A stretch of 64,000 nt of DNA. It comes from Dyella_B humi (GTDB taxonomy: Bacteria; Pseudomonadota; Gammaproteobacteria; Xanthomonadales; Rhodanobacteraceae). The notes beneath the pieces are model-generated. The model worked only from the letters and a program-made list of their open reading frames with translations, had not been told where the DNA came from and did not search any database. The stretch's first letter is position 1, and each line of letters opens with the position of its first letter. The stretch is taken from contig NZ_JADIKI010000022.1 in NCBI RefSeq assembly GCF_044904605.1, positions 682,001-746,000 on the forward strand. The letters run 5' to 3'. The position numbers and the translations under genes are program-made. Positions 1 to 8,054 of this stretch are shown here, one piece after another.

Positions 1-486
1 CATGCGGGGCTGCGCAAACGGCCGCTGGACCTGCTGTTCGTCAACGCTGGCATCGCATCTGATGCCGAGACGCCGATCGGCCAGATCAGCGCGGAGGCGT
101 TTGCGGAGGTGATGATCAACAACGCCTTGAGCCCGCTGCGCTTCATCGAGATCTTCCATGAACTGGTGCGCAGCGACGGCACCATCGTGGCGATGTCATC
201 GGGCCTGGGCAGTGTCGCCAACAATACGGAGGGCGGCTGGGAGAGTTACCGTGCCAGCAAGGCAGCGCTCAATACCTTGTTGCGCAGTTACGCGGCGCGT
301 CAGGTCGACGATACGCGCACCTATCTGCTGATGGATCCCGGCTGGGTACGTACGGACATGGGCGGCCCGCAGGCGACGCTTGGTGTGGAAGAGAGCGTTC
401 CGCGCGTAGTGGATGTGGTGGAGGCGCAAGCCGGCAAGGGCGGTTTGCGCTTCCTCAATTACCAGGGGCGGACAGTGGCGTGGTGA
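1..486 (+). CDS. Short-chain dehydrogenase/reductase (5' end outside window)
   Basis: The reading frame is open from base 1 and ends in TGA at 484-486, so only the C-terminal ~161 residues are present. They carry the SDR marks in order: the NAG motif after the fourth strand (LLFVNAG, near the window start), a catalytic serine in AMSSGLGS, and the YxxxK catalytic pair in SYRASK, followed by the PGWVRTDMGG loop typical of NAD(P)-dependent classical SDRs. The glycine-rich cofactor motif must lie upstream of the window. The family oxidises or reduces hydroxyl/carbonyl groups in the cytoplasm; the substrate cannot be told from sequence. It converges on the diguanylate cyclase gene 13 bp downstream. 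Confidence 0.9.
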   Translation, partial: HAGLRKRPLDLLFVNAGIASDAETPIGQISAEAFAEVMINNALSPLRFIEIFHELVRSDGTIVAMSSGLGSVANNTEGGWESYRASKAALNTLLRSYAARQVDDTRTYLLMDPGWVRTDMGGPQATLGVEESVPRVVDVVEAQAGKGGLRFLNYQGRTVAW

Positions 487-499
487 ACCGTGCCGCCGG

Positions 500-1450
500 T
501 CACTCGCTCACGATCGTATTCCGCCCACGCTGCTTAGCTTCATACAAGCGCCCATCCGTCAGCTTGATGAACGCGTGGGCTTCATCGCTGCATTCGGGAA
601 TGATGGTGCCAAGGCCAATACTGGCGGTGACGTGTTTGCTGATGCCGGAGCCTTCGTGCGGGATATGCTCGCTGGCGATCAGGTCACGGCAGCGGGAAGC
701 GATCTTGTAGGCCTCGCTTTCGTTGGTATCGGGCAGTACCACTACGAACTCCTCACCGCCGAAACGGGCGACGAAATCGCGCGGGCGTTCGCCGGCCAGG
801 GTGATCAGCCGAGCAATGCGTTTCAGACATTGATCGCCATCCAGATGGCCGTAGCGATCGTTGTACTGCTTGAAGAAGTCGATATCCAGCATCAGCAGCG
901 ATAGCGGCTGTTTGTTGCGACAGGCACTGGTCCACTCGCTTTCCATTACCGCGTCGAAGCGACGGCGATTGGCGACGCCGGTCAGGCCGTCCTTGAACGA
1001 CAGTTCTTCCAGCTCGCGGCGTAGTGCGGCGAGTTGCTCTTCGGTGCGTTTGCGTTCGCTGATGTCGAACATGAAGCCGACCAGTGAATCGACCGAGCCA
1101 TCGTCGCGGCGTACTACGTGCACGACGTCGCGAATCCATACGAAGTCGCCGTTCTTCTTCAACGCGCGGTAGTCGGCTTCGTGGTCCACGCCGGCCTTGG
1201 ATTGCGCCAGGCAGAAATTCACCGCCCAGTCGCGATCCTCCGCATGAATGCGGTCGGCCCAATCCTGCGCGGAGATCCAGCTATCGGGTGCCCAGCCCAA
1301 CAGATCTTCGATCTGCGGACCGATATAGGCGAACTGCATCGTGTCCCAGTCGATCTTCCAGGGAATGGCCCGCGTCGATTCCAGCAGCGTCTTGTAAGTG
1401 GTGGCGTCGAGTTCTAACTTGTTTTCGATCATGTTCATTACATGTTCCAT
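500..1450 (-). CDS. PAS-GGDEF diguanylate cyclase
   Basis: A 316-residue cytoplasmic protein. Residues about 15-133 form a PAS sensor fold with a PAC-type end (VGFMFDISERKRTEEQ), followed by a short coiled coil and a GGDEF domain from about 150. The active-site motif is GGEEF at 231-235, with metal and substrate residues in LDIDFFKQYND, so it should make c-di-GMP from two GTP. An RxxD inhibitory site (R222-D225) lies five residues before GGEEF, which predicts product feedback inhibition. No membrane segment or signal peptide is seen, so the PAS domain probably senses an intracellular cue. The next gene on the same strand ends 10 bp upstream, so the two may be co-transcribed. Confidence 0.93.
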   Translation of the reverse strand: MEHVMNMIENKLELDATTYKTLLESTRAIPWKIDWDTMQFAYIGPQIEDLLGWAPDSWISAQDWADRIHAEDRDWAVNFCLAQSKAGVDHEADYRALKKNGDFVWIRDVVHVVRRDDGSVDSLVGFMFDISERKRTEEQLAALRRELEELSFKDGLTGVANRRRFDAVMESEWTSACRNKQPLSLLMLDIDFFKQYNDRYGHLDGDQCLKRIARLITLAGERPRDFVARFGGEEFVVVLPDTNESEAYKIASRCRDLIASEHIPHEGSGISKHVTASIGLGTIIPECSDEAHAFIKLTDGRLYEAKQRGRNTIVSE

Positions 1451-1460
1451 GCTGGGTCGA

Positions 1461-2807
1461 TCAAGAGAGGGTAGATACGTGATCCGCTGAGGACGAAGGC
1501 GGACCCGGTTGCTCGAGATTCGACTTGGCGCGTTCGTAGAGCTGCAGTAACTGCGGCGGCTTGTCGTAATCGATACGCTCGCCCGCGCGCAGGTCGCGGC
1601 GCATCAGGCGGATCATTTGTCGCATGGGCTTCTCCGGAAAATCATCGACAGATCGCCCGGTGATTTCCGATAGACGATGGGCGATCACCGGCCAGTCGCT
1701 GATAACAGCGCAGACGCGATAGCCGTAGCGTCCGCCAAGCATTTCCGGCGCCAGATCCATGAAGCGGTGCGTGGTCTGGCGGAAAGCGGTGAACGTGAGG
1801 CGATAGGCGTTGTGTCCCAGGATGGGCAGATCGTCCGGCACCGCACCCTTTTCATCCAGTTCCTGCAGATGCGTCGCCAGCGGCAGCAAGTTTTCCATGT
1901 CGAAAGATTCGACGTGCGGATTGCCCAGGCGCGCCAGGTTGGCGAGCAGTTCGCCGATCGACGCATGGCCGATGATCGCAGCGCGCTTGGGCAACCCACC
2001 CCAGATGCCGTCCGCGCCGTTGAGCAATGCTTCCATGACCGAAGCATTTTCGAAACCCGCGCCGCCATGGATGTGCACCAGAATCTTGAATGGCGGCGGC
2101 AAGAAGTTGCGGATTACCTTCACATAGGCGCCCACTTGAAAGGGCAGGAAGGTGCCGCGATCGTCTTCGATGGTGACGCCTGCGATGGGTTGCTCCGCCA
2201 GCAGCGCCAGCGCTTGGCAGGTTTCTTCCAGATTACTCGCGAAAGCGTCGCAGCCGTCGACAATGTTGATGAAGATGCGCGGCGCGCCACCATGGTCGCC
2301 GCGAATGTTTTCCTGCAGCCAGCGGATACTGGCGGGCAAGCTGCGGCAAAGCGTTTCGAAGTCGTACACGCCGTACTTGGCCATGCCGTCCTTGCTCAGA
2401 TAAATCTCGTGCACGGTGTTGGGCACGCCGTAGTTTTTCAGCTTGCCCTGCGATGGACTGGGCGTGAAAACACCATCCTTCTCGATGCCGAGCGCGGTAA
2501 ACGCAAAGCATCCGGTCATGTCGATATCGTGCGCATGGAGGTGCCGCATGAAGTCGTCGTCGACTTCCAGCTCGTCCGGCATGTCGTAATCGAGCGTGCC
2601 GAGCGAAATATGCTTGAAACCGAATGCGCGCAGCTTCGGCAGAATGCTCAGTTTGTCCGCGAGCGTTTGTCCGACGTTGGAGCCGACCGGGTTTTCGCGT
2701 AGTGACAGATCGATCAGGTAGGGCTCGATGCCCCGCAGCTTGTCCAGCTTTGCGTCCGCCTCCGCCAGGATGGCGCGAGCGTTTTCCAGTGCTTGCATCG
2801 ATGACAT
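1461..2807 (-). CDS. HMG-CoA lyase-like TIM-barrel protein
   Basis: A 448-residue cytoplasmic protein resembling the DRE-TIM metallolyase superfamily (HMG-CoA lyase, isopropylmalate and homocitrate synthases, carboxylase barrel domains). The N-terminal strand reads LIDLSLRENPVGSNVG (31-46), where the usual D-x-x-L-R-D/E motif lies, and an HIH pair at 245-247 in VHIHGGAGFENAS matches the metal-binding HxH. The middle (ADGIWGGLPKRAA) also looks like the barrel's C-terminal half. I cannot name the substrate; a C-C lyase or condensing role is inferred from the fold. It lies just upstream of the PAS-GGDEF gene on the same strand. The start is the ATG at 2807. Confidence 0.75.
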   Translation of the reverse strand: MSSMQALENARAILAEADAKLDKLRGIEPYLIDLSLRENPVGSNVGQTLADKLSILPKLRAFGFKHISLGTLDYDMPDELEVDDDFMRHLHAHDIDMTGCFAFTALGIEKDGVFTPSPSQGKLKNYGVPNTVHEIYLSKDGMAKYGVYDFETLCRSLPASIRWLQENIRGDHGGAPRIFINIVDGCDAFASNLEETCQALALLAEQPIAGVTIEDDRGTFLPFQVGAYVKVIRNFLPPPFKILVHIHGGAGFENASVMEALLNGADGIWGGLPKRAAIIGHASIGELLANLARLGNPHVESFDMENLLPLATHLQELDEKGAVPDDLPILGHNAYRLTFTAFRQTTHRFMDLAPEMLGGRYGYRVCAVISDWPVIAHRLSEITGRSVDDFPEKPMRQMIRLMRRDLRAGERIDYDKPPQLLQLYERAKSNLEQPGPPSSSADHVSTLS

Positions 2808-3188
2808 GAATCCCCCCGATTCCCTTGGTTATGTCTGATGGTCAAAGCGGCATGCGATAAAAGGCCAAGCCCGGGCGATATCCCTTTGTGGACTTAACCG
2901 ATCGCCAAATCCTTACGTATGCAACTGTCATGCCCGCCGATAGCGAGGGCTTTGGGACACCTGCAAGCTGGTGGATGGGGCGCGCGGCCTGTAACTTGCT
3001 TAGTTGATTGATAGCGCATGTTGACGCTATGGCAGGAGAGGGGATCGGGCTTGAACGCGGTCACACATCAAGCATGTGGTTGCCCTATTCGAAAGGTTTT
3101 TCGAGCGGGAATCCATCCGCTGAAGTGACACATTTTGTCCATAGCCGCCCTACCTTCGCTTTTATCCTGATTTAGAGGACTCATCCGT
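2808..3188. other. Divergent intergenic region, 381 bp
   Basis: This region separates the minus-strand TIM-barrel gene from the plus-strand GGDEF gene and should hold both promoters. I see no coding sequence. A short inverted repeat (ATAGCG at 3011-3016 and CGCTAT at 3025-3030) lies near the middle and could be a regulator site. A ribosome binding site AGAGGA sits about 10 bp before the TTG at 3189. Confidence 0.5.
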
Positions 3189-4688
3189 TTGCGCGTTGTC
3201 TGGCTAGTTGTTCTGCTGTTGATCGTACATCTGGTTCTGGCGAACCGGAGCGGTCACGCGCAGGATATGTGGCCCCAACTGGCCATGTTGGCGGTGCAGG
3301 GCTCGGCTGTGTGGGCGGTTTTTACGCGCTACCGGCGCAGCCCGTCGCTGATTCGGATGCCCTGGCTGCTGCTGGGTTTGGCCGTGTTGATGCAGGTGCT
3401 ATGGGCGGGCACCAATCTGCTGGCGACGGAACTGGGCGACAAAAGCGGCTACCTCGCTGCGCTCGCAACGGTGCTCTCCGGCCTGTACGTGATCCCGTGC
3501 ATGTTCATGGTGACGCGCTCGTTTGCTTTGAACGAGCCGCGCGCAGTAGCGGTGCTGGACCTGGTGCTGTCGTGCATGGTGGCAGTACTGGTGTATCAGT
3601 TCTTCACCAAGATGCTGAGCGGTCCGCTGGCCTCCGATCCTTCCAGCATCTACGTGGTGGTCTATCTGGCGGATGCCATCGATTTTTCGCTGGCCATCAT
3701 GGCCATGCTGCGCTTGTTCGGCGGGCGCAGTTTTCGCTGGCGCTTCTTCTACTACGCGGCCAGCGCCTATCTGCTGGTCAATGCAACGGTTGCCACTATC
3801 TACAACCGTATCGAAATGCATGGCTTGCCATGGTGGGCGGGCTCGCTGATCGACATTCCCCATGCGCTGCTGGTGGTGGTGGCCTTGCGACAGCCACCGC
3901 GCTGGCTGCGCGCGTATAGGCCTTCGCTGGCGGTTTCGCAGACCATCGCATCCTTTGCGCCCATCCTCCTGTCGATGATGGTGGTGATGCTCGGCATCAG
4001 CGCGTCACGCATCAACTTCGTTCTCAGTCTGCTGGTGGGATGTGCCGCGGTACTGTTCTACGGATTGCGCATGGCGTTTATCCAGAGTCGCAACATGGAC
4101 CGGCAACGCGCCGTCGACCTGAGCACATGGCGCCTGGAGCAGCAGGTGGGACGCGATCCGCTCACCGGCATCGCCAATCGCACGACGCTCGACACGCGTC
4201 TGCGGGAAGCATTGGAAGAAGGGCACAGAACCGGAAGCCATTGCTCGGTGTTGATGGTCGATATCGATTTCTTCAAGCAATACAACGACAGCCTCGGCCA
4301 TATAGCCGGCGATGCCTGCCTGATCCAGGTGGCAGGCGCTTTGAGCCGCAGTCGGGTGCGTGTCCACGATCTTGTTGCGCGCTATGGCGGCGAGGAATTC
4401 GCCATCGTGCTGGTTGATACCAGCGCAGAGGCTGCGCAGGAGGTGGCGCGCAGGTTGATTGATACCATCGAGCGGCTGCAGATCGCTCATCCCGCCTGTC
4501 CGCTGGGGCGCATCACGGTGAGCGTCGGCATTGCCACCCAGACGCCGCAGACACCTATGGATCCGGTGGCGGTGCTGGATGAGGCCGATCGTGCGCTCTA
4601 TCGGGCCAAGAGCAACGGCCGGAATCGCTATGAACTGGCGATGCGTACGGCATTCGATCCACCTGCAGTGCTCCCCGGCGCCGGCTAG
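3189..4688 (+). CDS. Membrane-anchored diguanylate cyclase (GGDEF)
   Basis: A 499-residue protein starting with TTG, chosen because AGAGGA stands about 10 bp upstream and no better start is in frame. Residues 1-295 are very hydrophobic, with about eight to nine predicted membrane helices (for example 5-18, 57-78, 92-110, 121-138, 155-176, 186-203, 220-233, 253-271, 275-293), an unassigned membrane sensor. A linker at 300-320 leads to a GGDEF domain with LMVDIDFFKQYND and GGEEF at 400-404. An RxxD inhibitory site (R391-D394) is present, so the enzyme should be active and product inhibited. This is the second cyclase within 5 kb, but the sensor half is unrelated to the PAS type at 500-1450. Confidence 0.93.
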   Translation: MRVVWLVVLLLIVHLVLANRSGHAQDMWPQLAMLAVQGSAVWAVFTRYRRSPSLIRMPWLLLGLAVLMQVLWAGTNLLATELGDKSGYLAALATVLSGLYVIPCMFMVTRSFALNEPRAVAVLDLVLSCMVAVLVYQFFTKMLSGPLASDPSSIYVVVYLADAIDFSLAIMAMLRLFGGRSFRWRFFYYAASAYLLVNATVATIYNRIEMHGLPWWAGSLIDIPHALLVVVALRQPPRWLRAYRPSLAVSQTIASFAPILLSMMVVMLGISASRINFVLSLLVGCAAVLFYGLRMAFIQSRNMDRQRAVDLSTWRLEQQVGRDPLTGIANRTTLDTRLREALEEGHRTGSHCSVLMVDIDFFKQYNDSLGHIAGDACLIQVAGALSRSRVRVHDLVARYGGEEFAIVLVDTSAEAAQEVARRLIDTIERLQIAHPACPLGRITVSVGIATQTPQTPMDPVAVLDEADRALYRAKSNGRNRYELAMRTAFDPPAVLPGAG

Positions 4689-4777
4689 CCGGGTTACGGC
4701 AACGTGTACCTCATATCGACGAATCCCTGACTGCTGAAGGTTCACGCTGTGCATCTATCCGCAACGGAGTACATGCC

Positions 4778-5074
4778 ATGACAGCACATCGTTCATCCGA
4801 CAACCGTCGCGGCAGCAACATGGAAAAAACTTCCTATCGGCAGCGCAGCAATGAGGTCGAGCTTCGCTCCGTGTCGCGCGCGTTGCAGAGCGCGGGCGGT
4901 GCAGGCGGTATCAGCGGCACGGGGCAGGCTCTTCCGCACCATGGTTTCGACGATGACACCAGGCAAAAAGCAGTAGCCAATCCCATGGGTGACGAAGCGA
5001 AGCTGCCGATGCCCAAGGCCGGTAGCAGCTATCAGACAGGCGGTACGCACCTCAACCGCGATCGACAGGCTTAA
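4778..5074 (+). CDS. Small hydrophilic protein of unknown function
   Basis: A 98-residue polar protein I do not recognise. It has no membrane segment, signal peptide or cysteines and is rich in Gly, Ser, Arg, Gln and Asp, suggesting disorder. The ATG at 4778 has CGGAG 8 bp upstream; an internal ATG at 4820 (followed by EKTSYRQRS) is an alternative. It lies 89 bp after the membrane cyclase and 177 bp before the LemA gene. The strong ribosome site and compact placement make a real gene likely, but no function can be proposed. Confidence 0.6.
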   Translation: MTAHRSSDNRRGSNMEKTSYRQRSNEVELRSVSRALQSAGGAGGISGTGQALPHHGFDDDTRQKAVANPMGDEAKLPMPKAGSSYQTGGTHLNRDRQA

Positions 5075-5143
5075 ACACAAGCATCGCTTGCCCGAAGTTG
5101 ACGTTTGGCTGAAGAAAAACGGTTAACACTGCGTCTTTGTAGG

Positions 5144-5176
5144 GCGTAGCGGAAGCGATATTTTTTCGTGCTACGC
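5144..5176 (+). other. Inverted repeat upstream of lemA-like gene
   Basis: GCGTAGC at 5144-5150 pairs with GCTACGC at 5170-5176 around a 19-base loop that contains a T6 run. It could be a weak terminator for the small gene upstream or a regulator site for the LemA/M48 pair; the loop is too large for a typical intrinsic terminator. Confidence 0.3.
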
Positions 5177-5251
5177 TCTGAAGCAAGGTAAACGTGGCCG
5201 GATGCTGGTTGACCAGGTGACGGCATGCACCATGCCGCAGGGGGAATATCG

Positions 5252-5839
5252 ATGGGTCTGTTCGTCTTTTTGGCGTTGATCGTGCTGGTCATCGTCTACG
5301 TTGTTTCGCTCTACAACGGGCTAGTTACGGCGCGGAACAGCTACAAGAATGCGTTTGCGCAGATCGACGTTCAGCTCACGCGACGTCACGATCTGATTCC
5401 CAATCTGGTGGAAACGGCCAAAGCGTATCTCGCGCATGAACGCGGCACGCTGGAAGCCGTCATCCAGGCGCGCAACGCCGCCGTCCAAGGGTTGGCTGAT
5501 GCAAAGCGAAACCCTGGCGATCCCGATGCGATGGAGCAGCTCACCGCTACTCAAAACGGCTTGAATCAAAGCTTGGGACGCTTGTTCGCGCTCAGCGAGG
5601 CGTATCCGGATCTGAAGGCCAACCAGACCATGATGCAGCTTTCCGAGGAGCTCACCTCCACGGAAAACCGCGTCGCCTTCGCCCGGCAGGCGTACAACGA
5701 TGCGGTGATGACGTACAACAATCGCCGCGAAGTGTTTCCCGCCTCGTTCGTCGCCAACAGCTTCAGCTTTGCGCCGGCGCAGCTGTTGCAGGTGGAAGAT
5801 GCGGCCGTGCGCGAAGTGCCCAAGGTCTCTTTCAGCTGA
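5252..5839 (+). CDS. LemA family membrane protein
   Basis: A 195-residue protein of the LemA family. The N-terminus is one membrane helix (LFVFLALIVLVIVYVVSLYN), followed by the family's long helical region with RRHDLIPNLVETAKAYLAHE and repeated N/Q-rich helices ending in SFAPAQLLQ. LemA proteins are inner-membrane, mostly periplasm-facing helical proteins of uncertain role, often next to TPM-domain or M48 peptidase genes, as here. I place the start at the ATG 5252 because GGGGGAA (5240-5246) stands just before it; an in-frame ATG at 5225 lacks a good site. The M48 gene follows after 47 bp, presumably in the same operon. Confidence 0.92.
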   Translation: MGLFVFLALIVLVIVYVVSLYNGLVTARNSYKNAFAQIDVQLTRRHDLIPNLVETAKAYLAHERGTLEAVIQARNAAVQGLADAKRNPGDPDAMEQLTATQNGLNQSLGRLFALSEAYPDLKANQTMMQLSEELTSTENRVAFARQAYNDAVMTYNNRREVFPASFVANSFSFAPAQLLQVEDAAVREVPKVSFS

Positions 5840-5886
5840 TCGCTCGACGTTGTCGATAGCGGTTGATCCTACCTGGAGGGGGCAGG

Positions 5887-7860
5887 ATGGATTTCTTCGC
5901 CGAACAGGCTCGCGTGCGCAGCAGCAGTCGCGTATTGGTTCTGCTGTTCATCGCGGCGGTGCTCGCCATGGTGATCGCGGTGGACATGCTGGTGCTGCTG
6001 GTGTTCGGGCATCCGCGACACTTCGGCCGAGTGCCGGCGCCGCACATATTCCCGCTGCTTACGATCAGTACCGTTGCCGTGCTTGGTGTCATCACGGGCT
6101 GCGCGTGGTATCGCATCAGCAGCCTTTCCGAGGGCGGCAAGGCGGTGGCCGAAGATGTCGGTGGCCAGCCAGTGCTGCCCGACACGCAGGATCCGCAACT
6201 ACGTCAACTGCGCAACGTGATCGAGGAAGTGGCGATTGCGTCGGGCACACCGGTGCCAGACATTTACCTCTTACCCAATGAGCCCGGCATCAACGCGTTT
6301 GCTGCGGGCTATTCGGCTTCCGACGCTGCCATCTGCGTGACGCAGGGTTGCCTGGATCATCTGACGCGCGACGAATTGCAGGGCGTGATCGCGCATGAAT
6401 TCAGCCACGTGTTGAACGGCGACATGCGGCTCAACATCCGCCTGATGGGGCTCTTGTTCGGCATCATGGCGCTGTCGGTCATCGGTCGCCAGATTGCGTG
6501 GACGGGCGGCAACTCTTATTCCTTTAGCAGGGATGACGACGATAACGGTGGCAAGCTGTCGGGATATTTCCTGCTCGGCATTGCGCTCATCGTCATCGGT
6601 TCGATCGGGCATTTCTTTGGCCGGTTGATTCAGGCTGCCGTGGCGAGATCGCGCGAGGAACTCGCCGATGCATCCGCTGTTCAATTCACTCGGCAAACGC
6701 GTGGCATTGCCGGCGCGCTGAAGAAGATCGCCGTGCTGGAAGAGGGATCGCGGCTGCAGACGGCGAACCGTCACGAAGTCGCGCACATGATGTTCGGCGA
6801 TGTGGATGATTTCAATGCTTGGTTCGCCACGCATCCGCCCTTGCTGACACGTATTCACACGCTGGAGCCCTGGTTTCGCGAGCATGAGCTGGCCGCACTC
6901 GAAGCACAGATGCGTGAATCTCCGCCGGCCGAAAATAAGGAAGCGAGCACTAAGGAGTCAGCCGATCATTTCTTGCCACCGTTGGACTGGCCCGGCCAGG
7001 TTGGGGCTGCCGTGCTTGCCGCGCAGTCGTCCGTCGCGCCAAAAGTCGCCGAGCCGAAGGACGTTGCCGAGCCGAAGGACAAGGTCTTGCAACATGTCGC
7101 GACCCTGCAGCAAGGCATTCCAGCGCACCTGACCGACGCTGCCAGGCAGCCCGAATCCGCGCTTGCCCTGGCGCTGGCGCTCGCCATGTCGGCGCATGAT
7201 GAGCTTCAACTGAAGCAGAAGCGGTTGATCGCCAACGCCTTCGGCGATGACGTGCAGTCCACCGTAAGTAAGCTTGCCGGCGACAAAGCAGCCATGCCGT
7301 CGGCATCGCGCATGCCGCTGGTATCGCTCGCTTTCCCGGCGCTCAAGCAACTACCGCAGGGGCGCTTGCACACCTTGCTGGAAACATTGGATGCCGTCGT
7401 CAGCATCGATCCGCTGGTGAGTCTGGACGACTATTGCCTGGTGCGACTGCTGCGCATGCATCTGCTCGAGGCGATGAAGCCGAACCGAGCGCCGATCGAC
7501 GGGCAGAAGAAACTGCCTGCGTGTCGCGACAGCGTGACCCTCGTATGCGCTGTCGTAGCGACCTACGGTAGCAACGATGACGCCGCTGCACGTCGTGCAT
7601 GGTTGCTTGCGATGAATCAGGCGTTTCCAGGCATGACCGTCAACTGGCAGACCTTGCCGTTGGATTGGCAAACCCCCTTTGATCGTGCGCTGGATGATCT
7701 CGACGATTTGATGCACGCCGCCAAAGAAATCCTGATCCAGAGCCTGCTCAGCGCGATTCGTGCCGACGGCGTTGTTACATCGACGGAAGCGGAGTTGCTG
7801 CGTGTGATCTGCGCCAGTTTGCATTGCGCTGTGCCTGCGCAGGCGGAAATCAGTACGTAG
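5887..7860 (+). CDS. M48 family zinc metallopeptidase with C-terminal TerB-like segment
   Basis: A 657-residue membrane peptidase. Two N-terminal membrane helices (about 15-40 and 53-76) precede an M48 domain with HEFSH at 170-174 as the zinc motif and E258 in REELADASA as the likely third ligand; another hydrophobic stretch lies at 226-243. This matches the HtpX/Ste24 family, which degrades or trims membrane proteins. The extra ~300 residues end in a helical stretch (SAIRADGVVTSTEAELLRV) that resembles a TerB/tellurite-resistance-like acidic helical domain, which is inferred by eye. Start: ATG 5887 with GGAGGGGG 4 bp upstream. Pairing with LemA suggests a joint envelope quality-control role. 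Confidence 0.9.
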   Translation: MDFFAEQARVRSSSRVLVLLFIAAVLAMVIAVDMLVLLVFGHPRHFGRVPAPHIFPLLTISTVAVLGVITGCAWYRISSLSEGGKAVAEDVGGQPVLPDTQDPQLRQLRNVIEEVAIASGTPVPDIYLLPNEPGINAFAAGYSASDAAICVTQGCLDHLTRDELQGVIAHEFSHVLNGDMRLNIRLMGLLFGIMALSVIGRQIAWTGGNSYSFSRDDDDNGGKLSGYFLLGIALIVIGSIGHFFGRLIQAAVARSREELADASAVQFTRQTRGIAGALKKIAVLEEGSRLQTANRHEVAHMMFGDVDDFNAWFATHPPLLTRIHTLEPWFREHELAALEAQMRESPPAENKEASTKESADHFLPPLDWPGQVGAAVLAAQSSVAPKVAEPKDVAEPKDKVLQHVATLQQGIPAHLTDAARQPESALALALALAMSAHDELQLKQKRLIANAFGDDVQSTVSKLAGDKAAMPSASRMPLVSLAFPALKQLPQGRLHTLLETLDAVVSIDPLVSLDDYCLVRLLRMHLLEAMKPNRAPIDGQKKLPACRDSVTLVCAVVATYGSNDDAAARRAWLLAMNQAFPGMTVNWQTLPLDWQTPFDRALDDLDDLMHAAKEILIQSLLSAIRADGVVTSTEAELLRVICASLHCAVPAQAEIST

Positions 7861-7899
7861 GCTGGATGTAACGGTGTGCGATGAAATTCCCTGATTGAG

Positions 7900-8038
7900 T
7901 CCCTCTCCCTCCGGGAGAGGGTGCCGAGAGGCGGGTGAGGGTTCGGGCGAGGCGCAATGCTGACGACTTGCGCAAGGCTGCGTAATCGCGCGCTGATCGT
8001 ACCCTCACCCCAACCCCTTTCCCGGAGGGAGAGGGGCT
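7900..8038. repeat. Repeat family A, inverted pair
   Basis: Two copies of a GC-rich palindromic element face each other: 7900-7942 (CCCTCTCCCTCCGGGAGAGG start) and 8001-8037 (ending GGGAGAGGGG). They lie between the convergent M48 and gcvP genes. The same element recurs at 11191, 16474, 16671, 22389, 33000 and 33121. A large folded RNA would form if read through, so it may also serve as a bidirectional terminator. Confidence 0.8.
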
Positions 8039-8054
8039 CGGTCGTGCGACGCGA

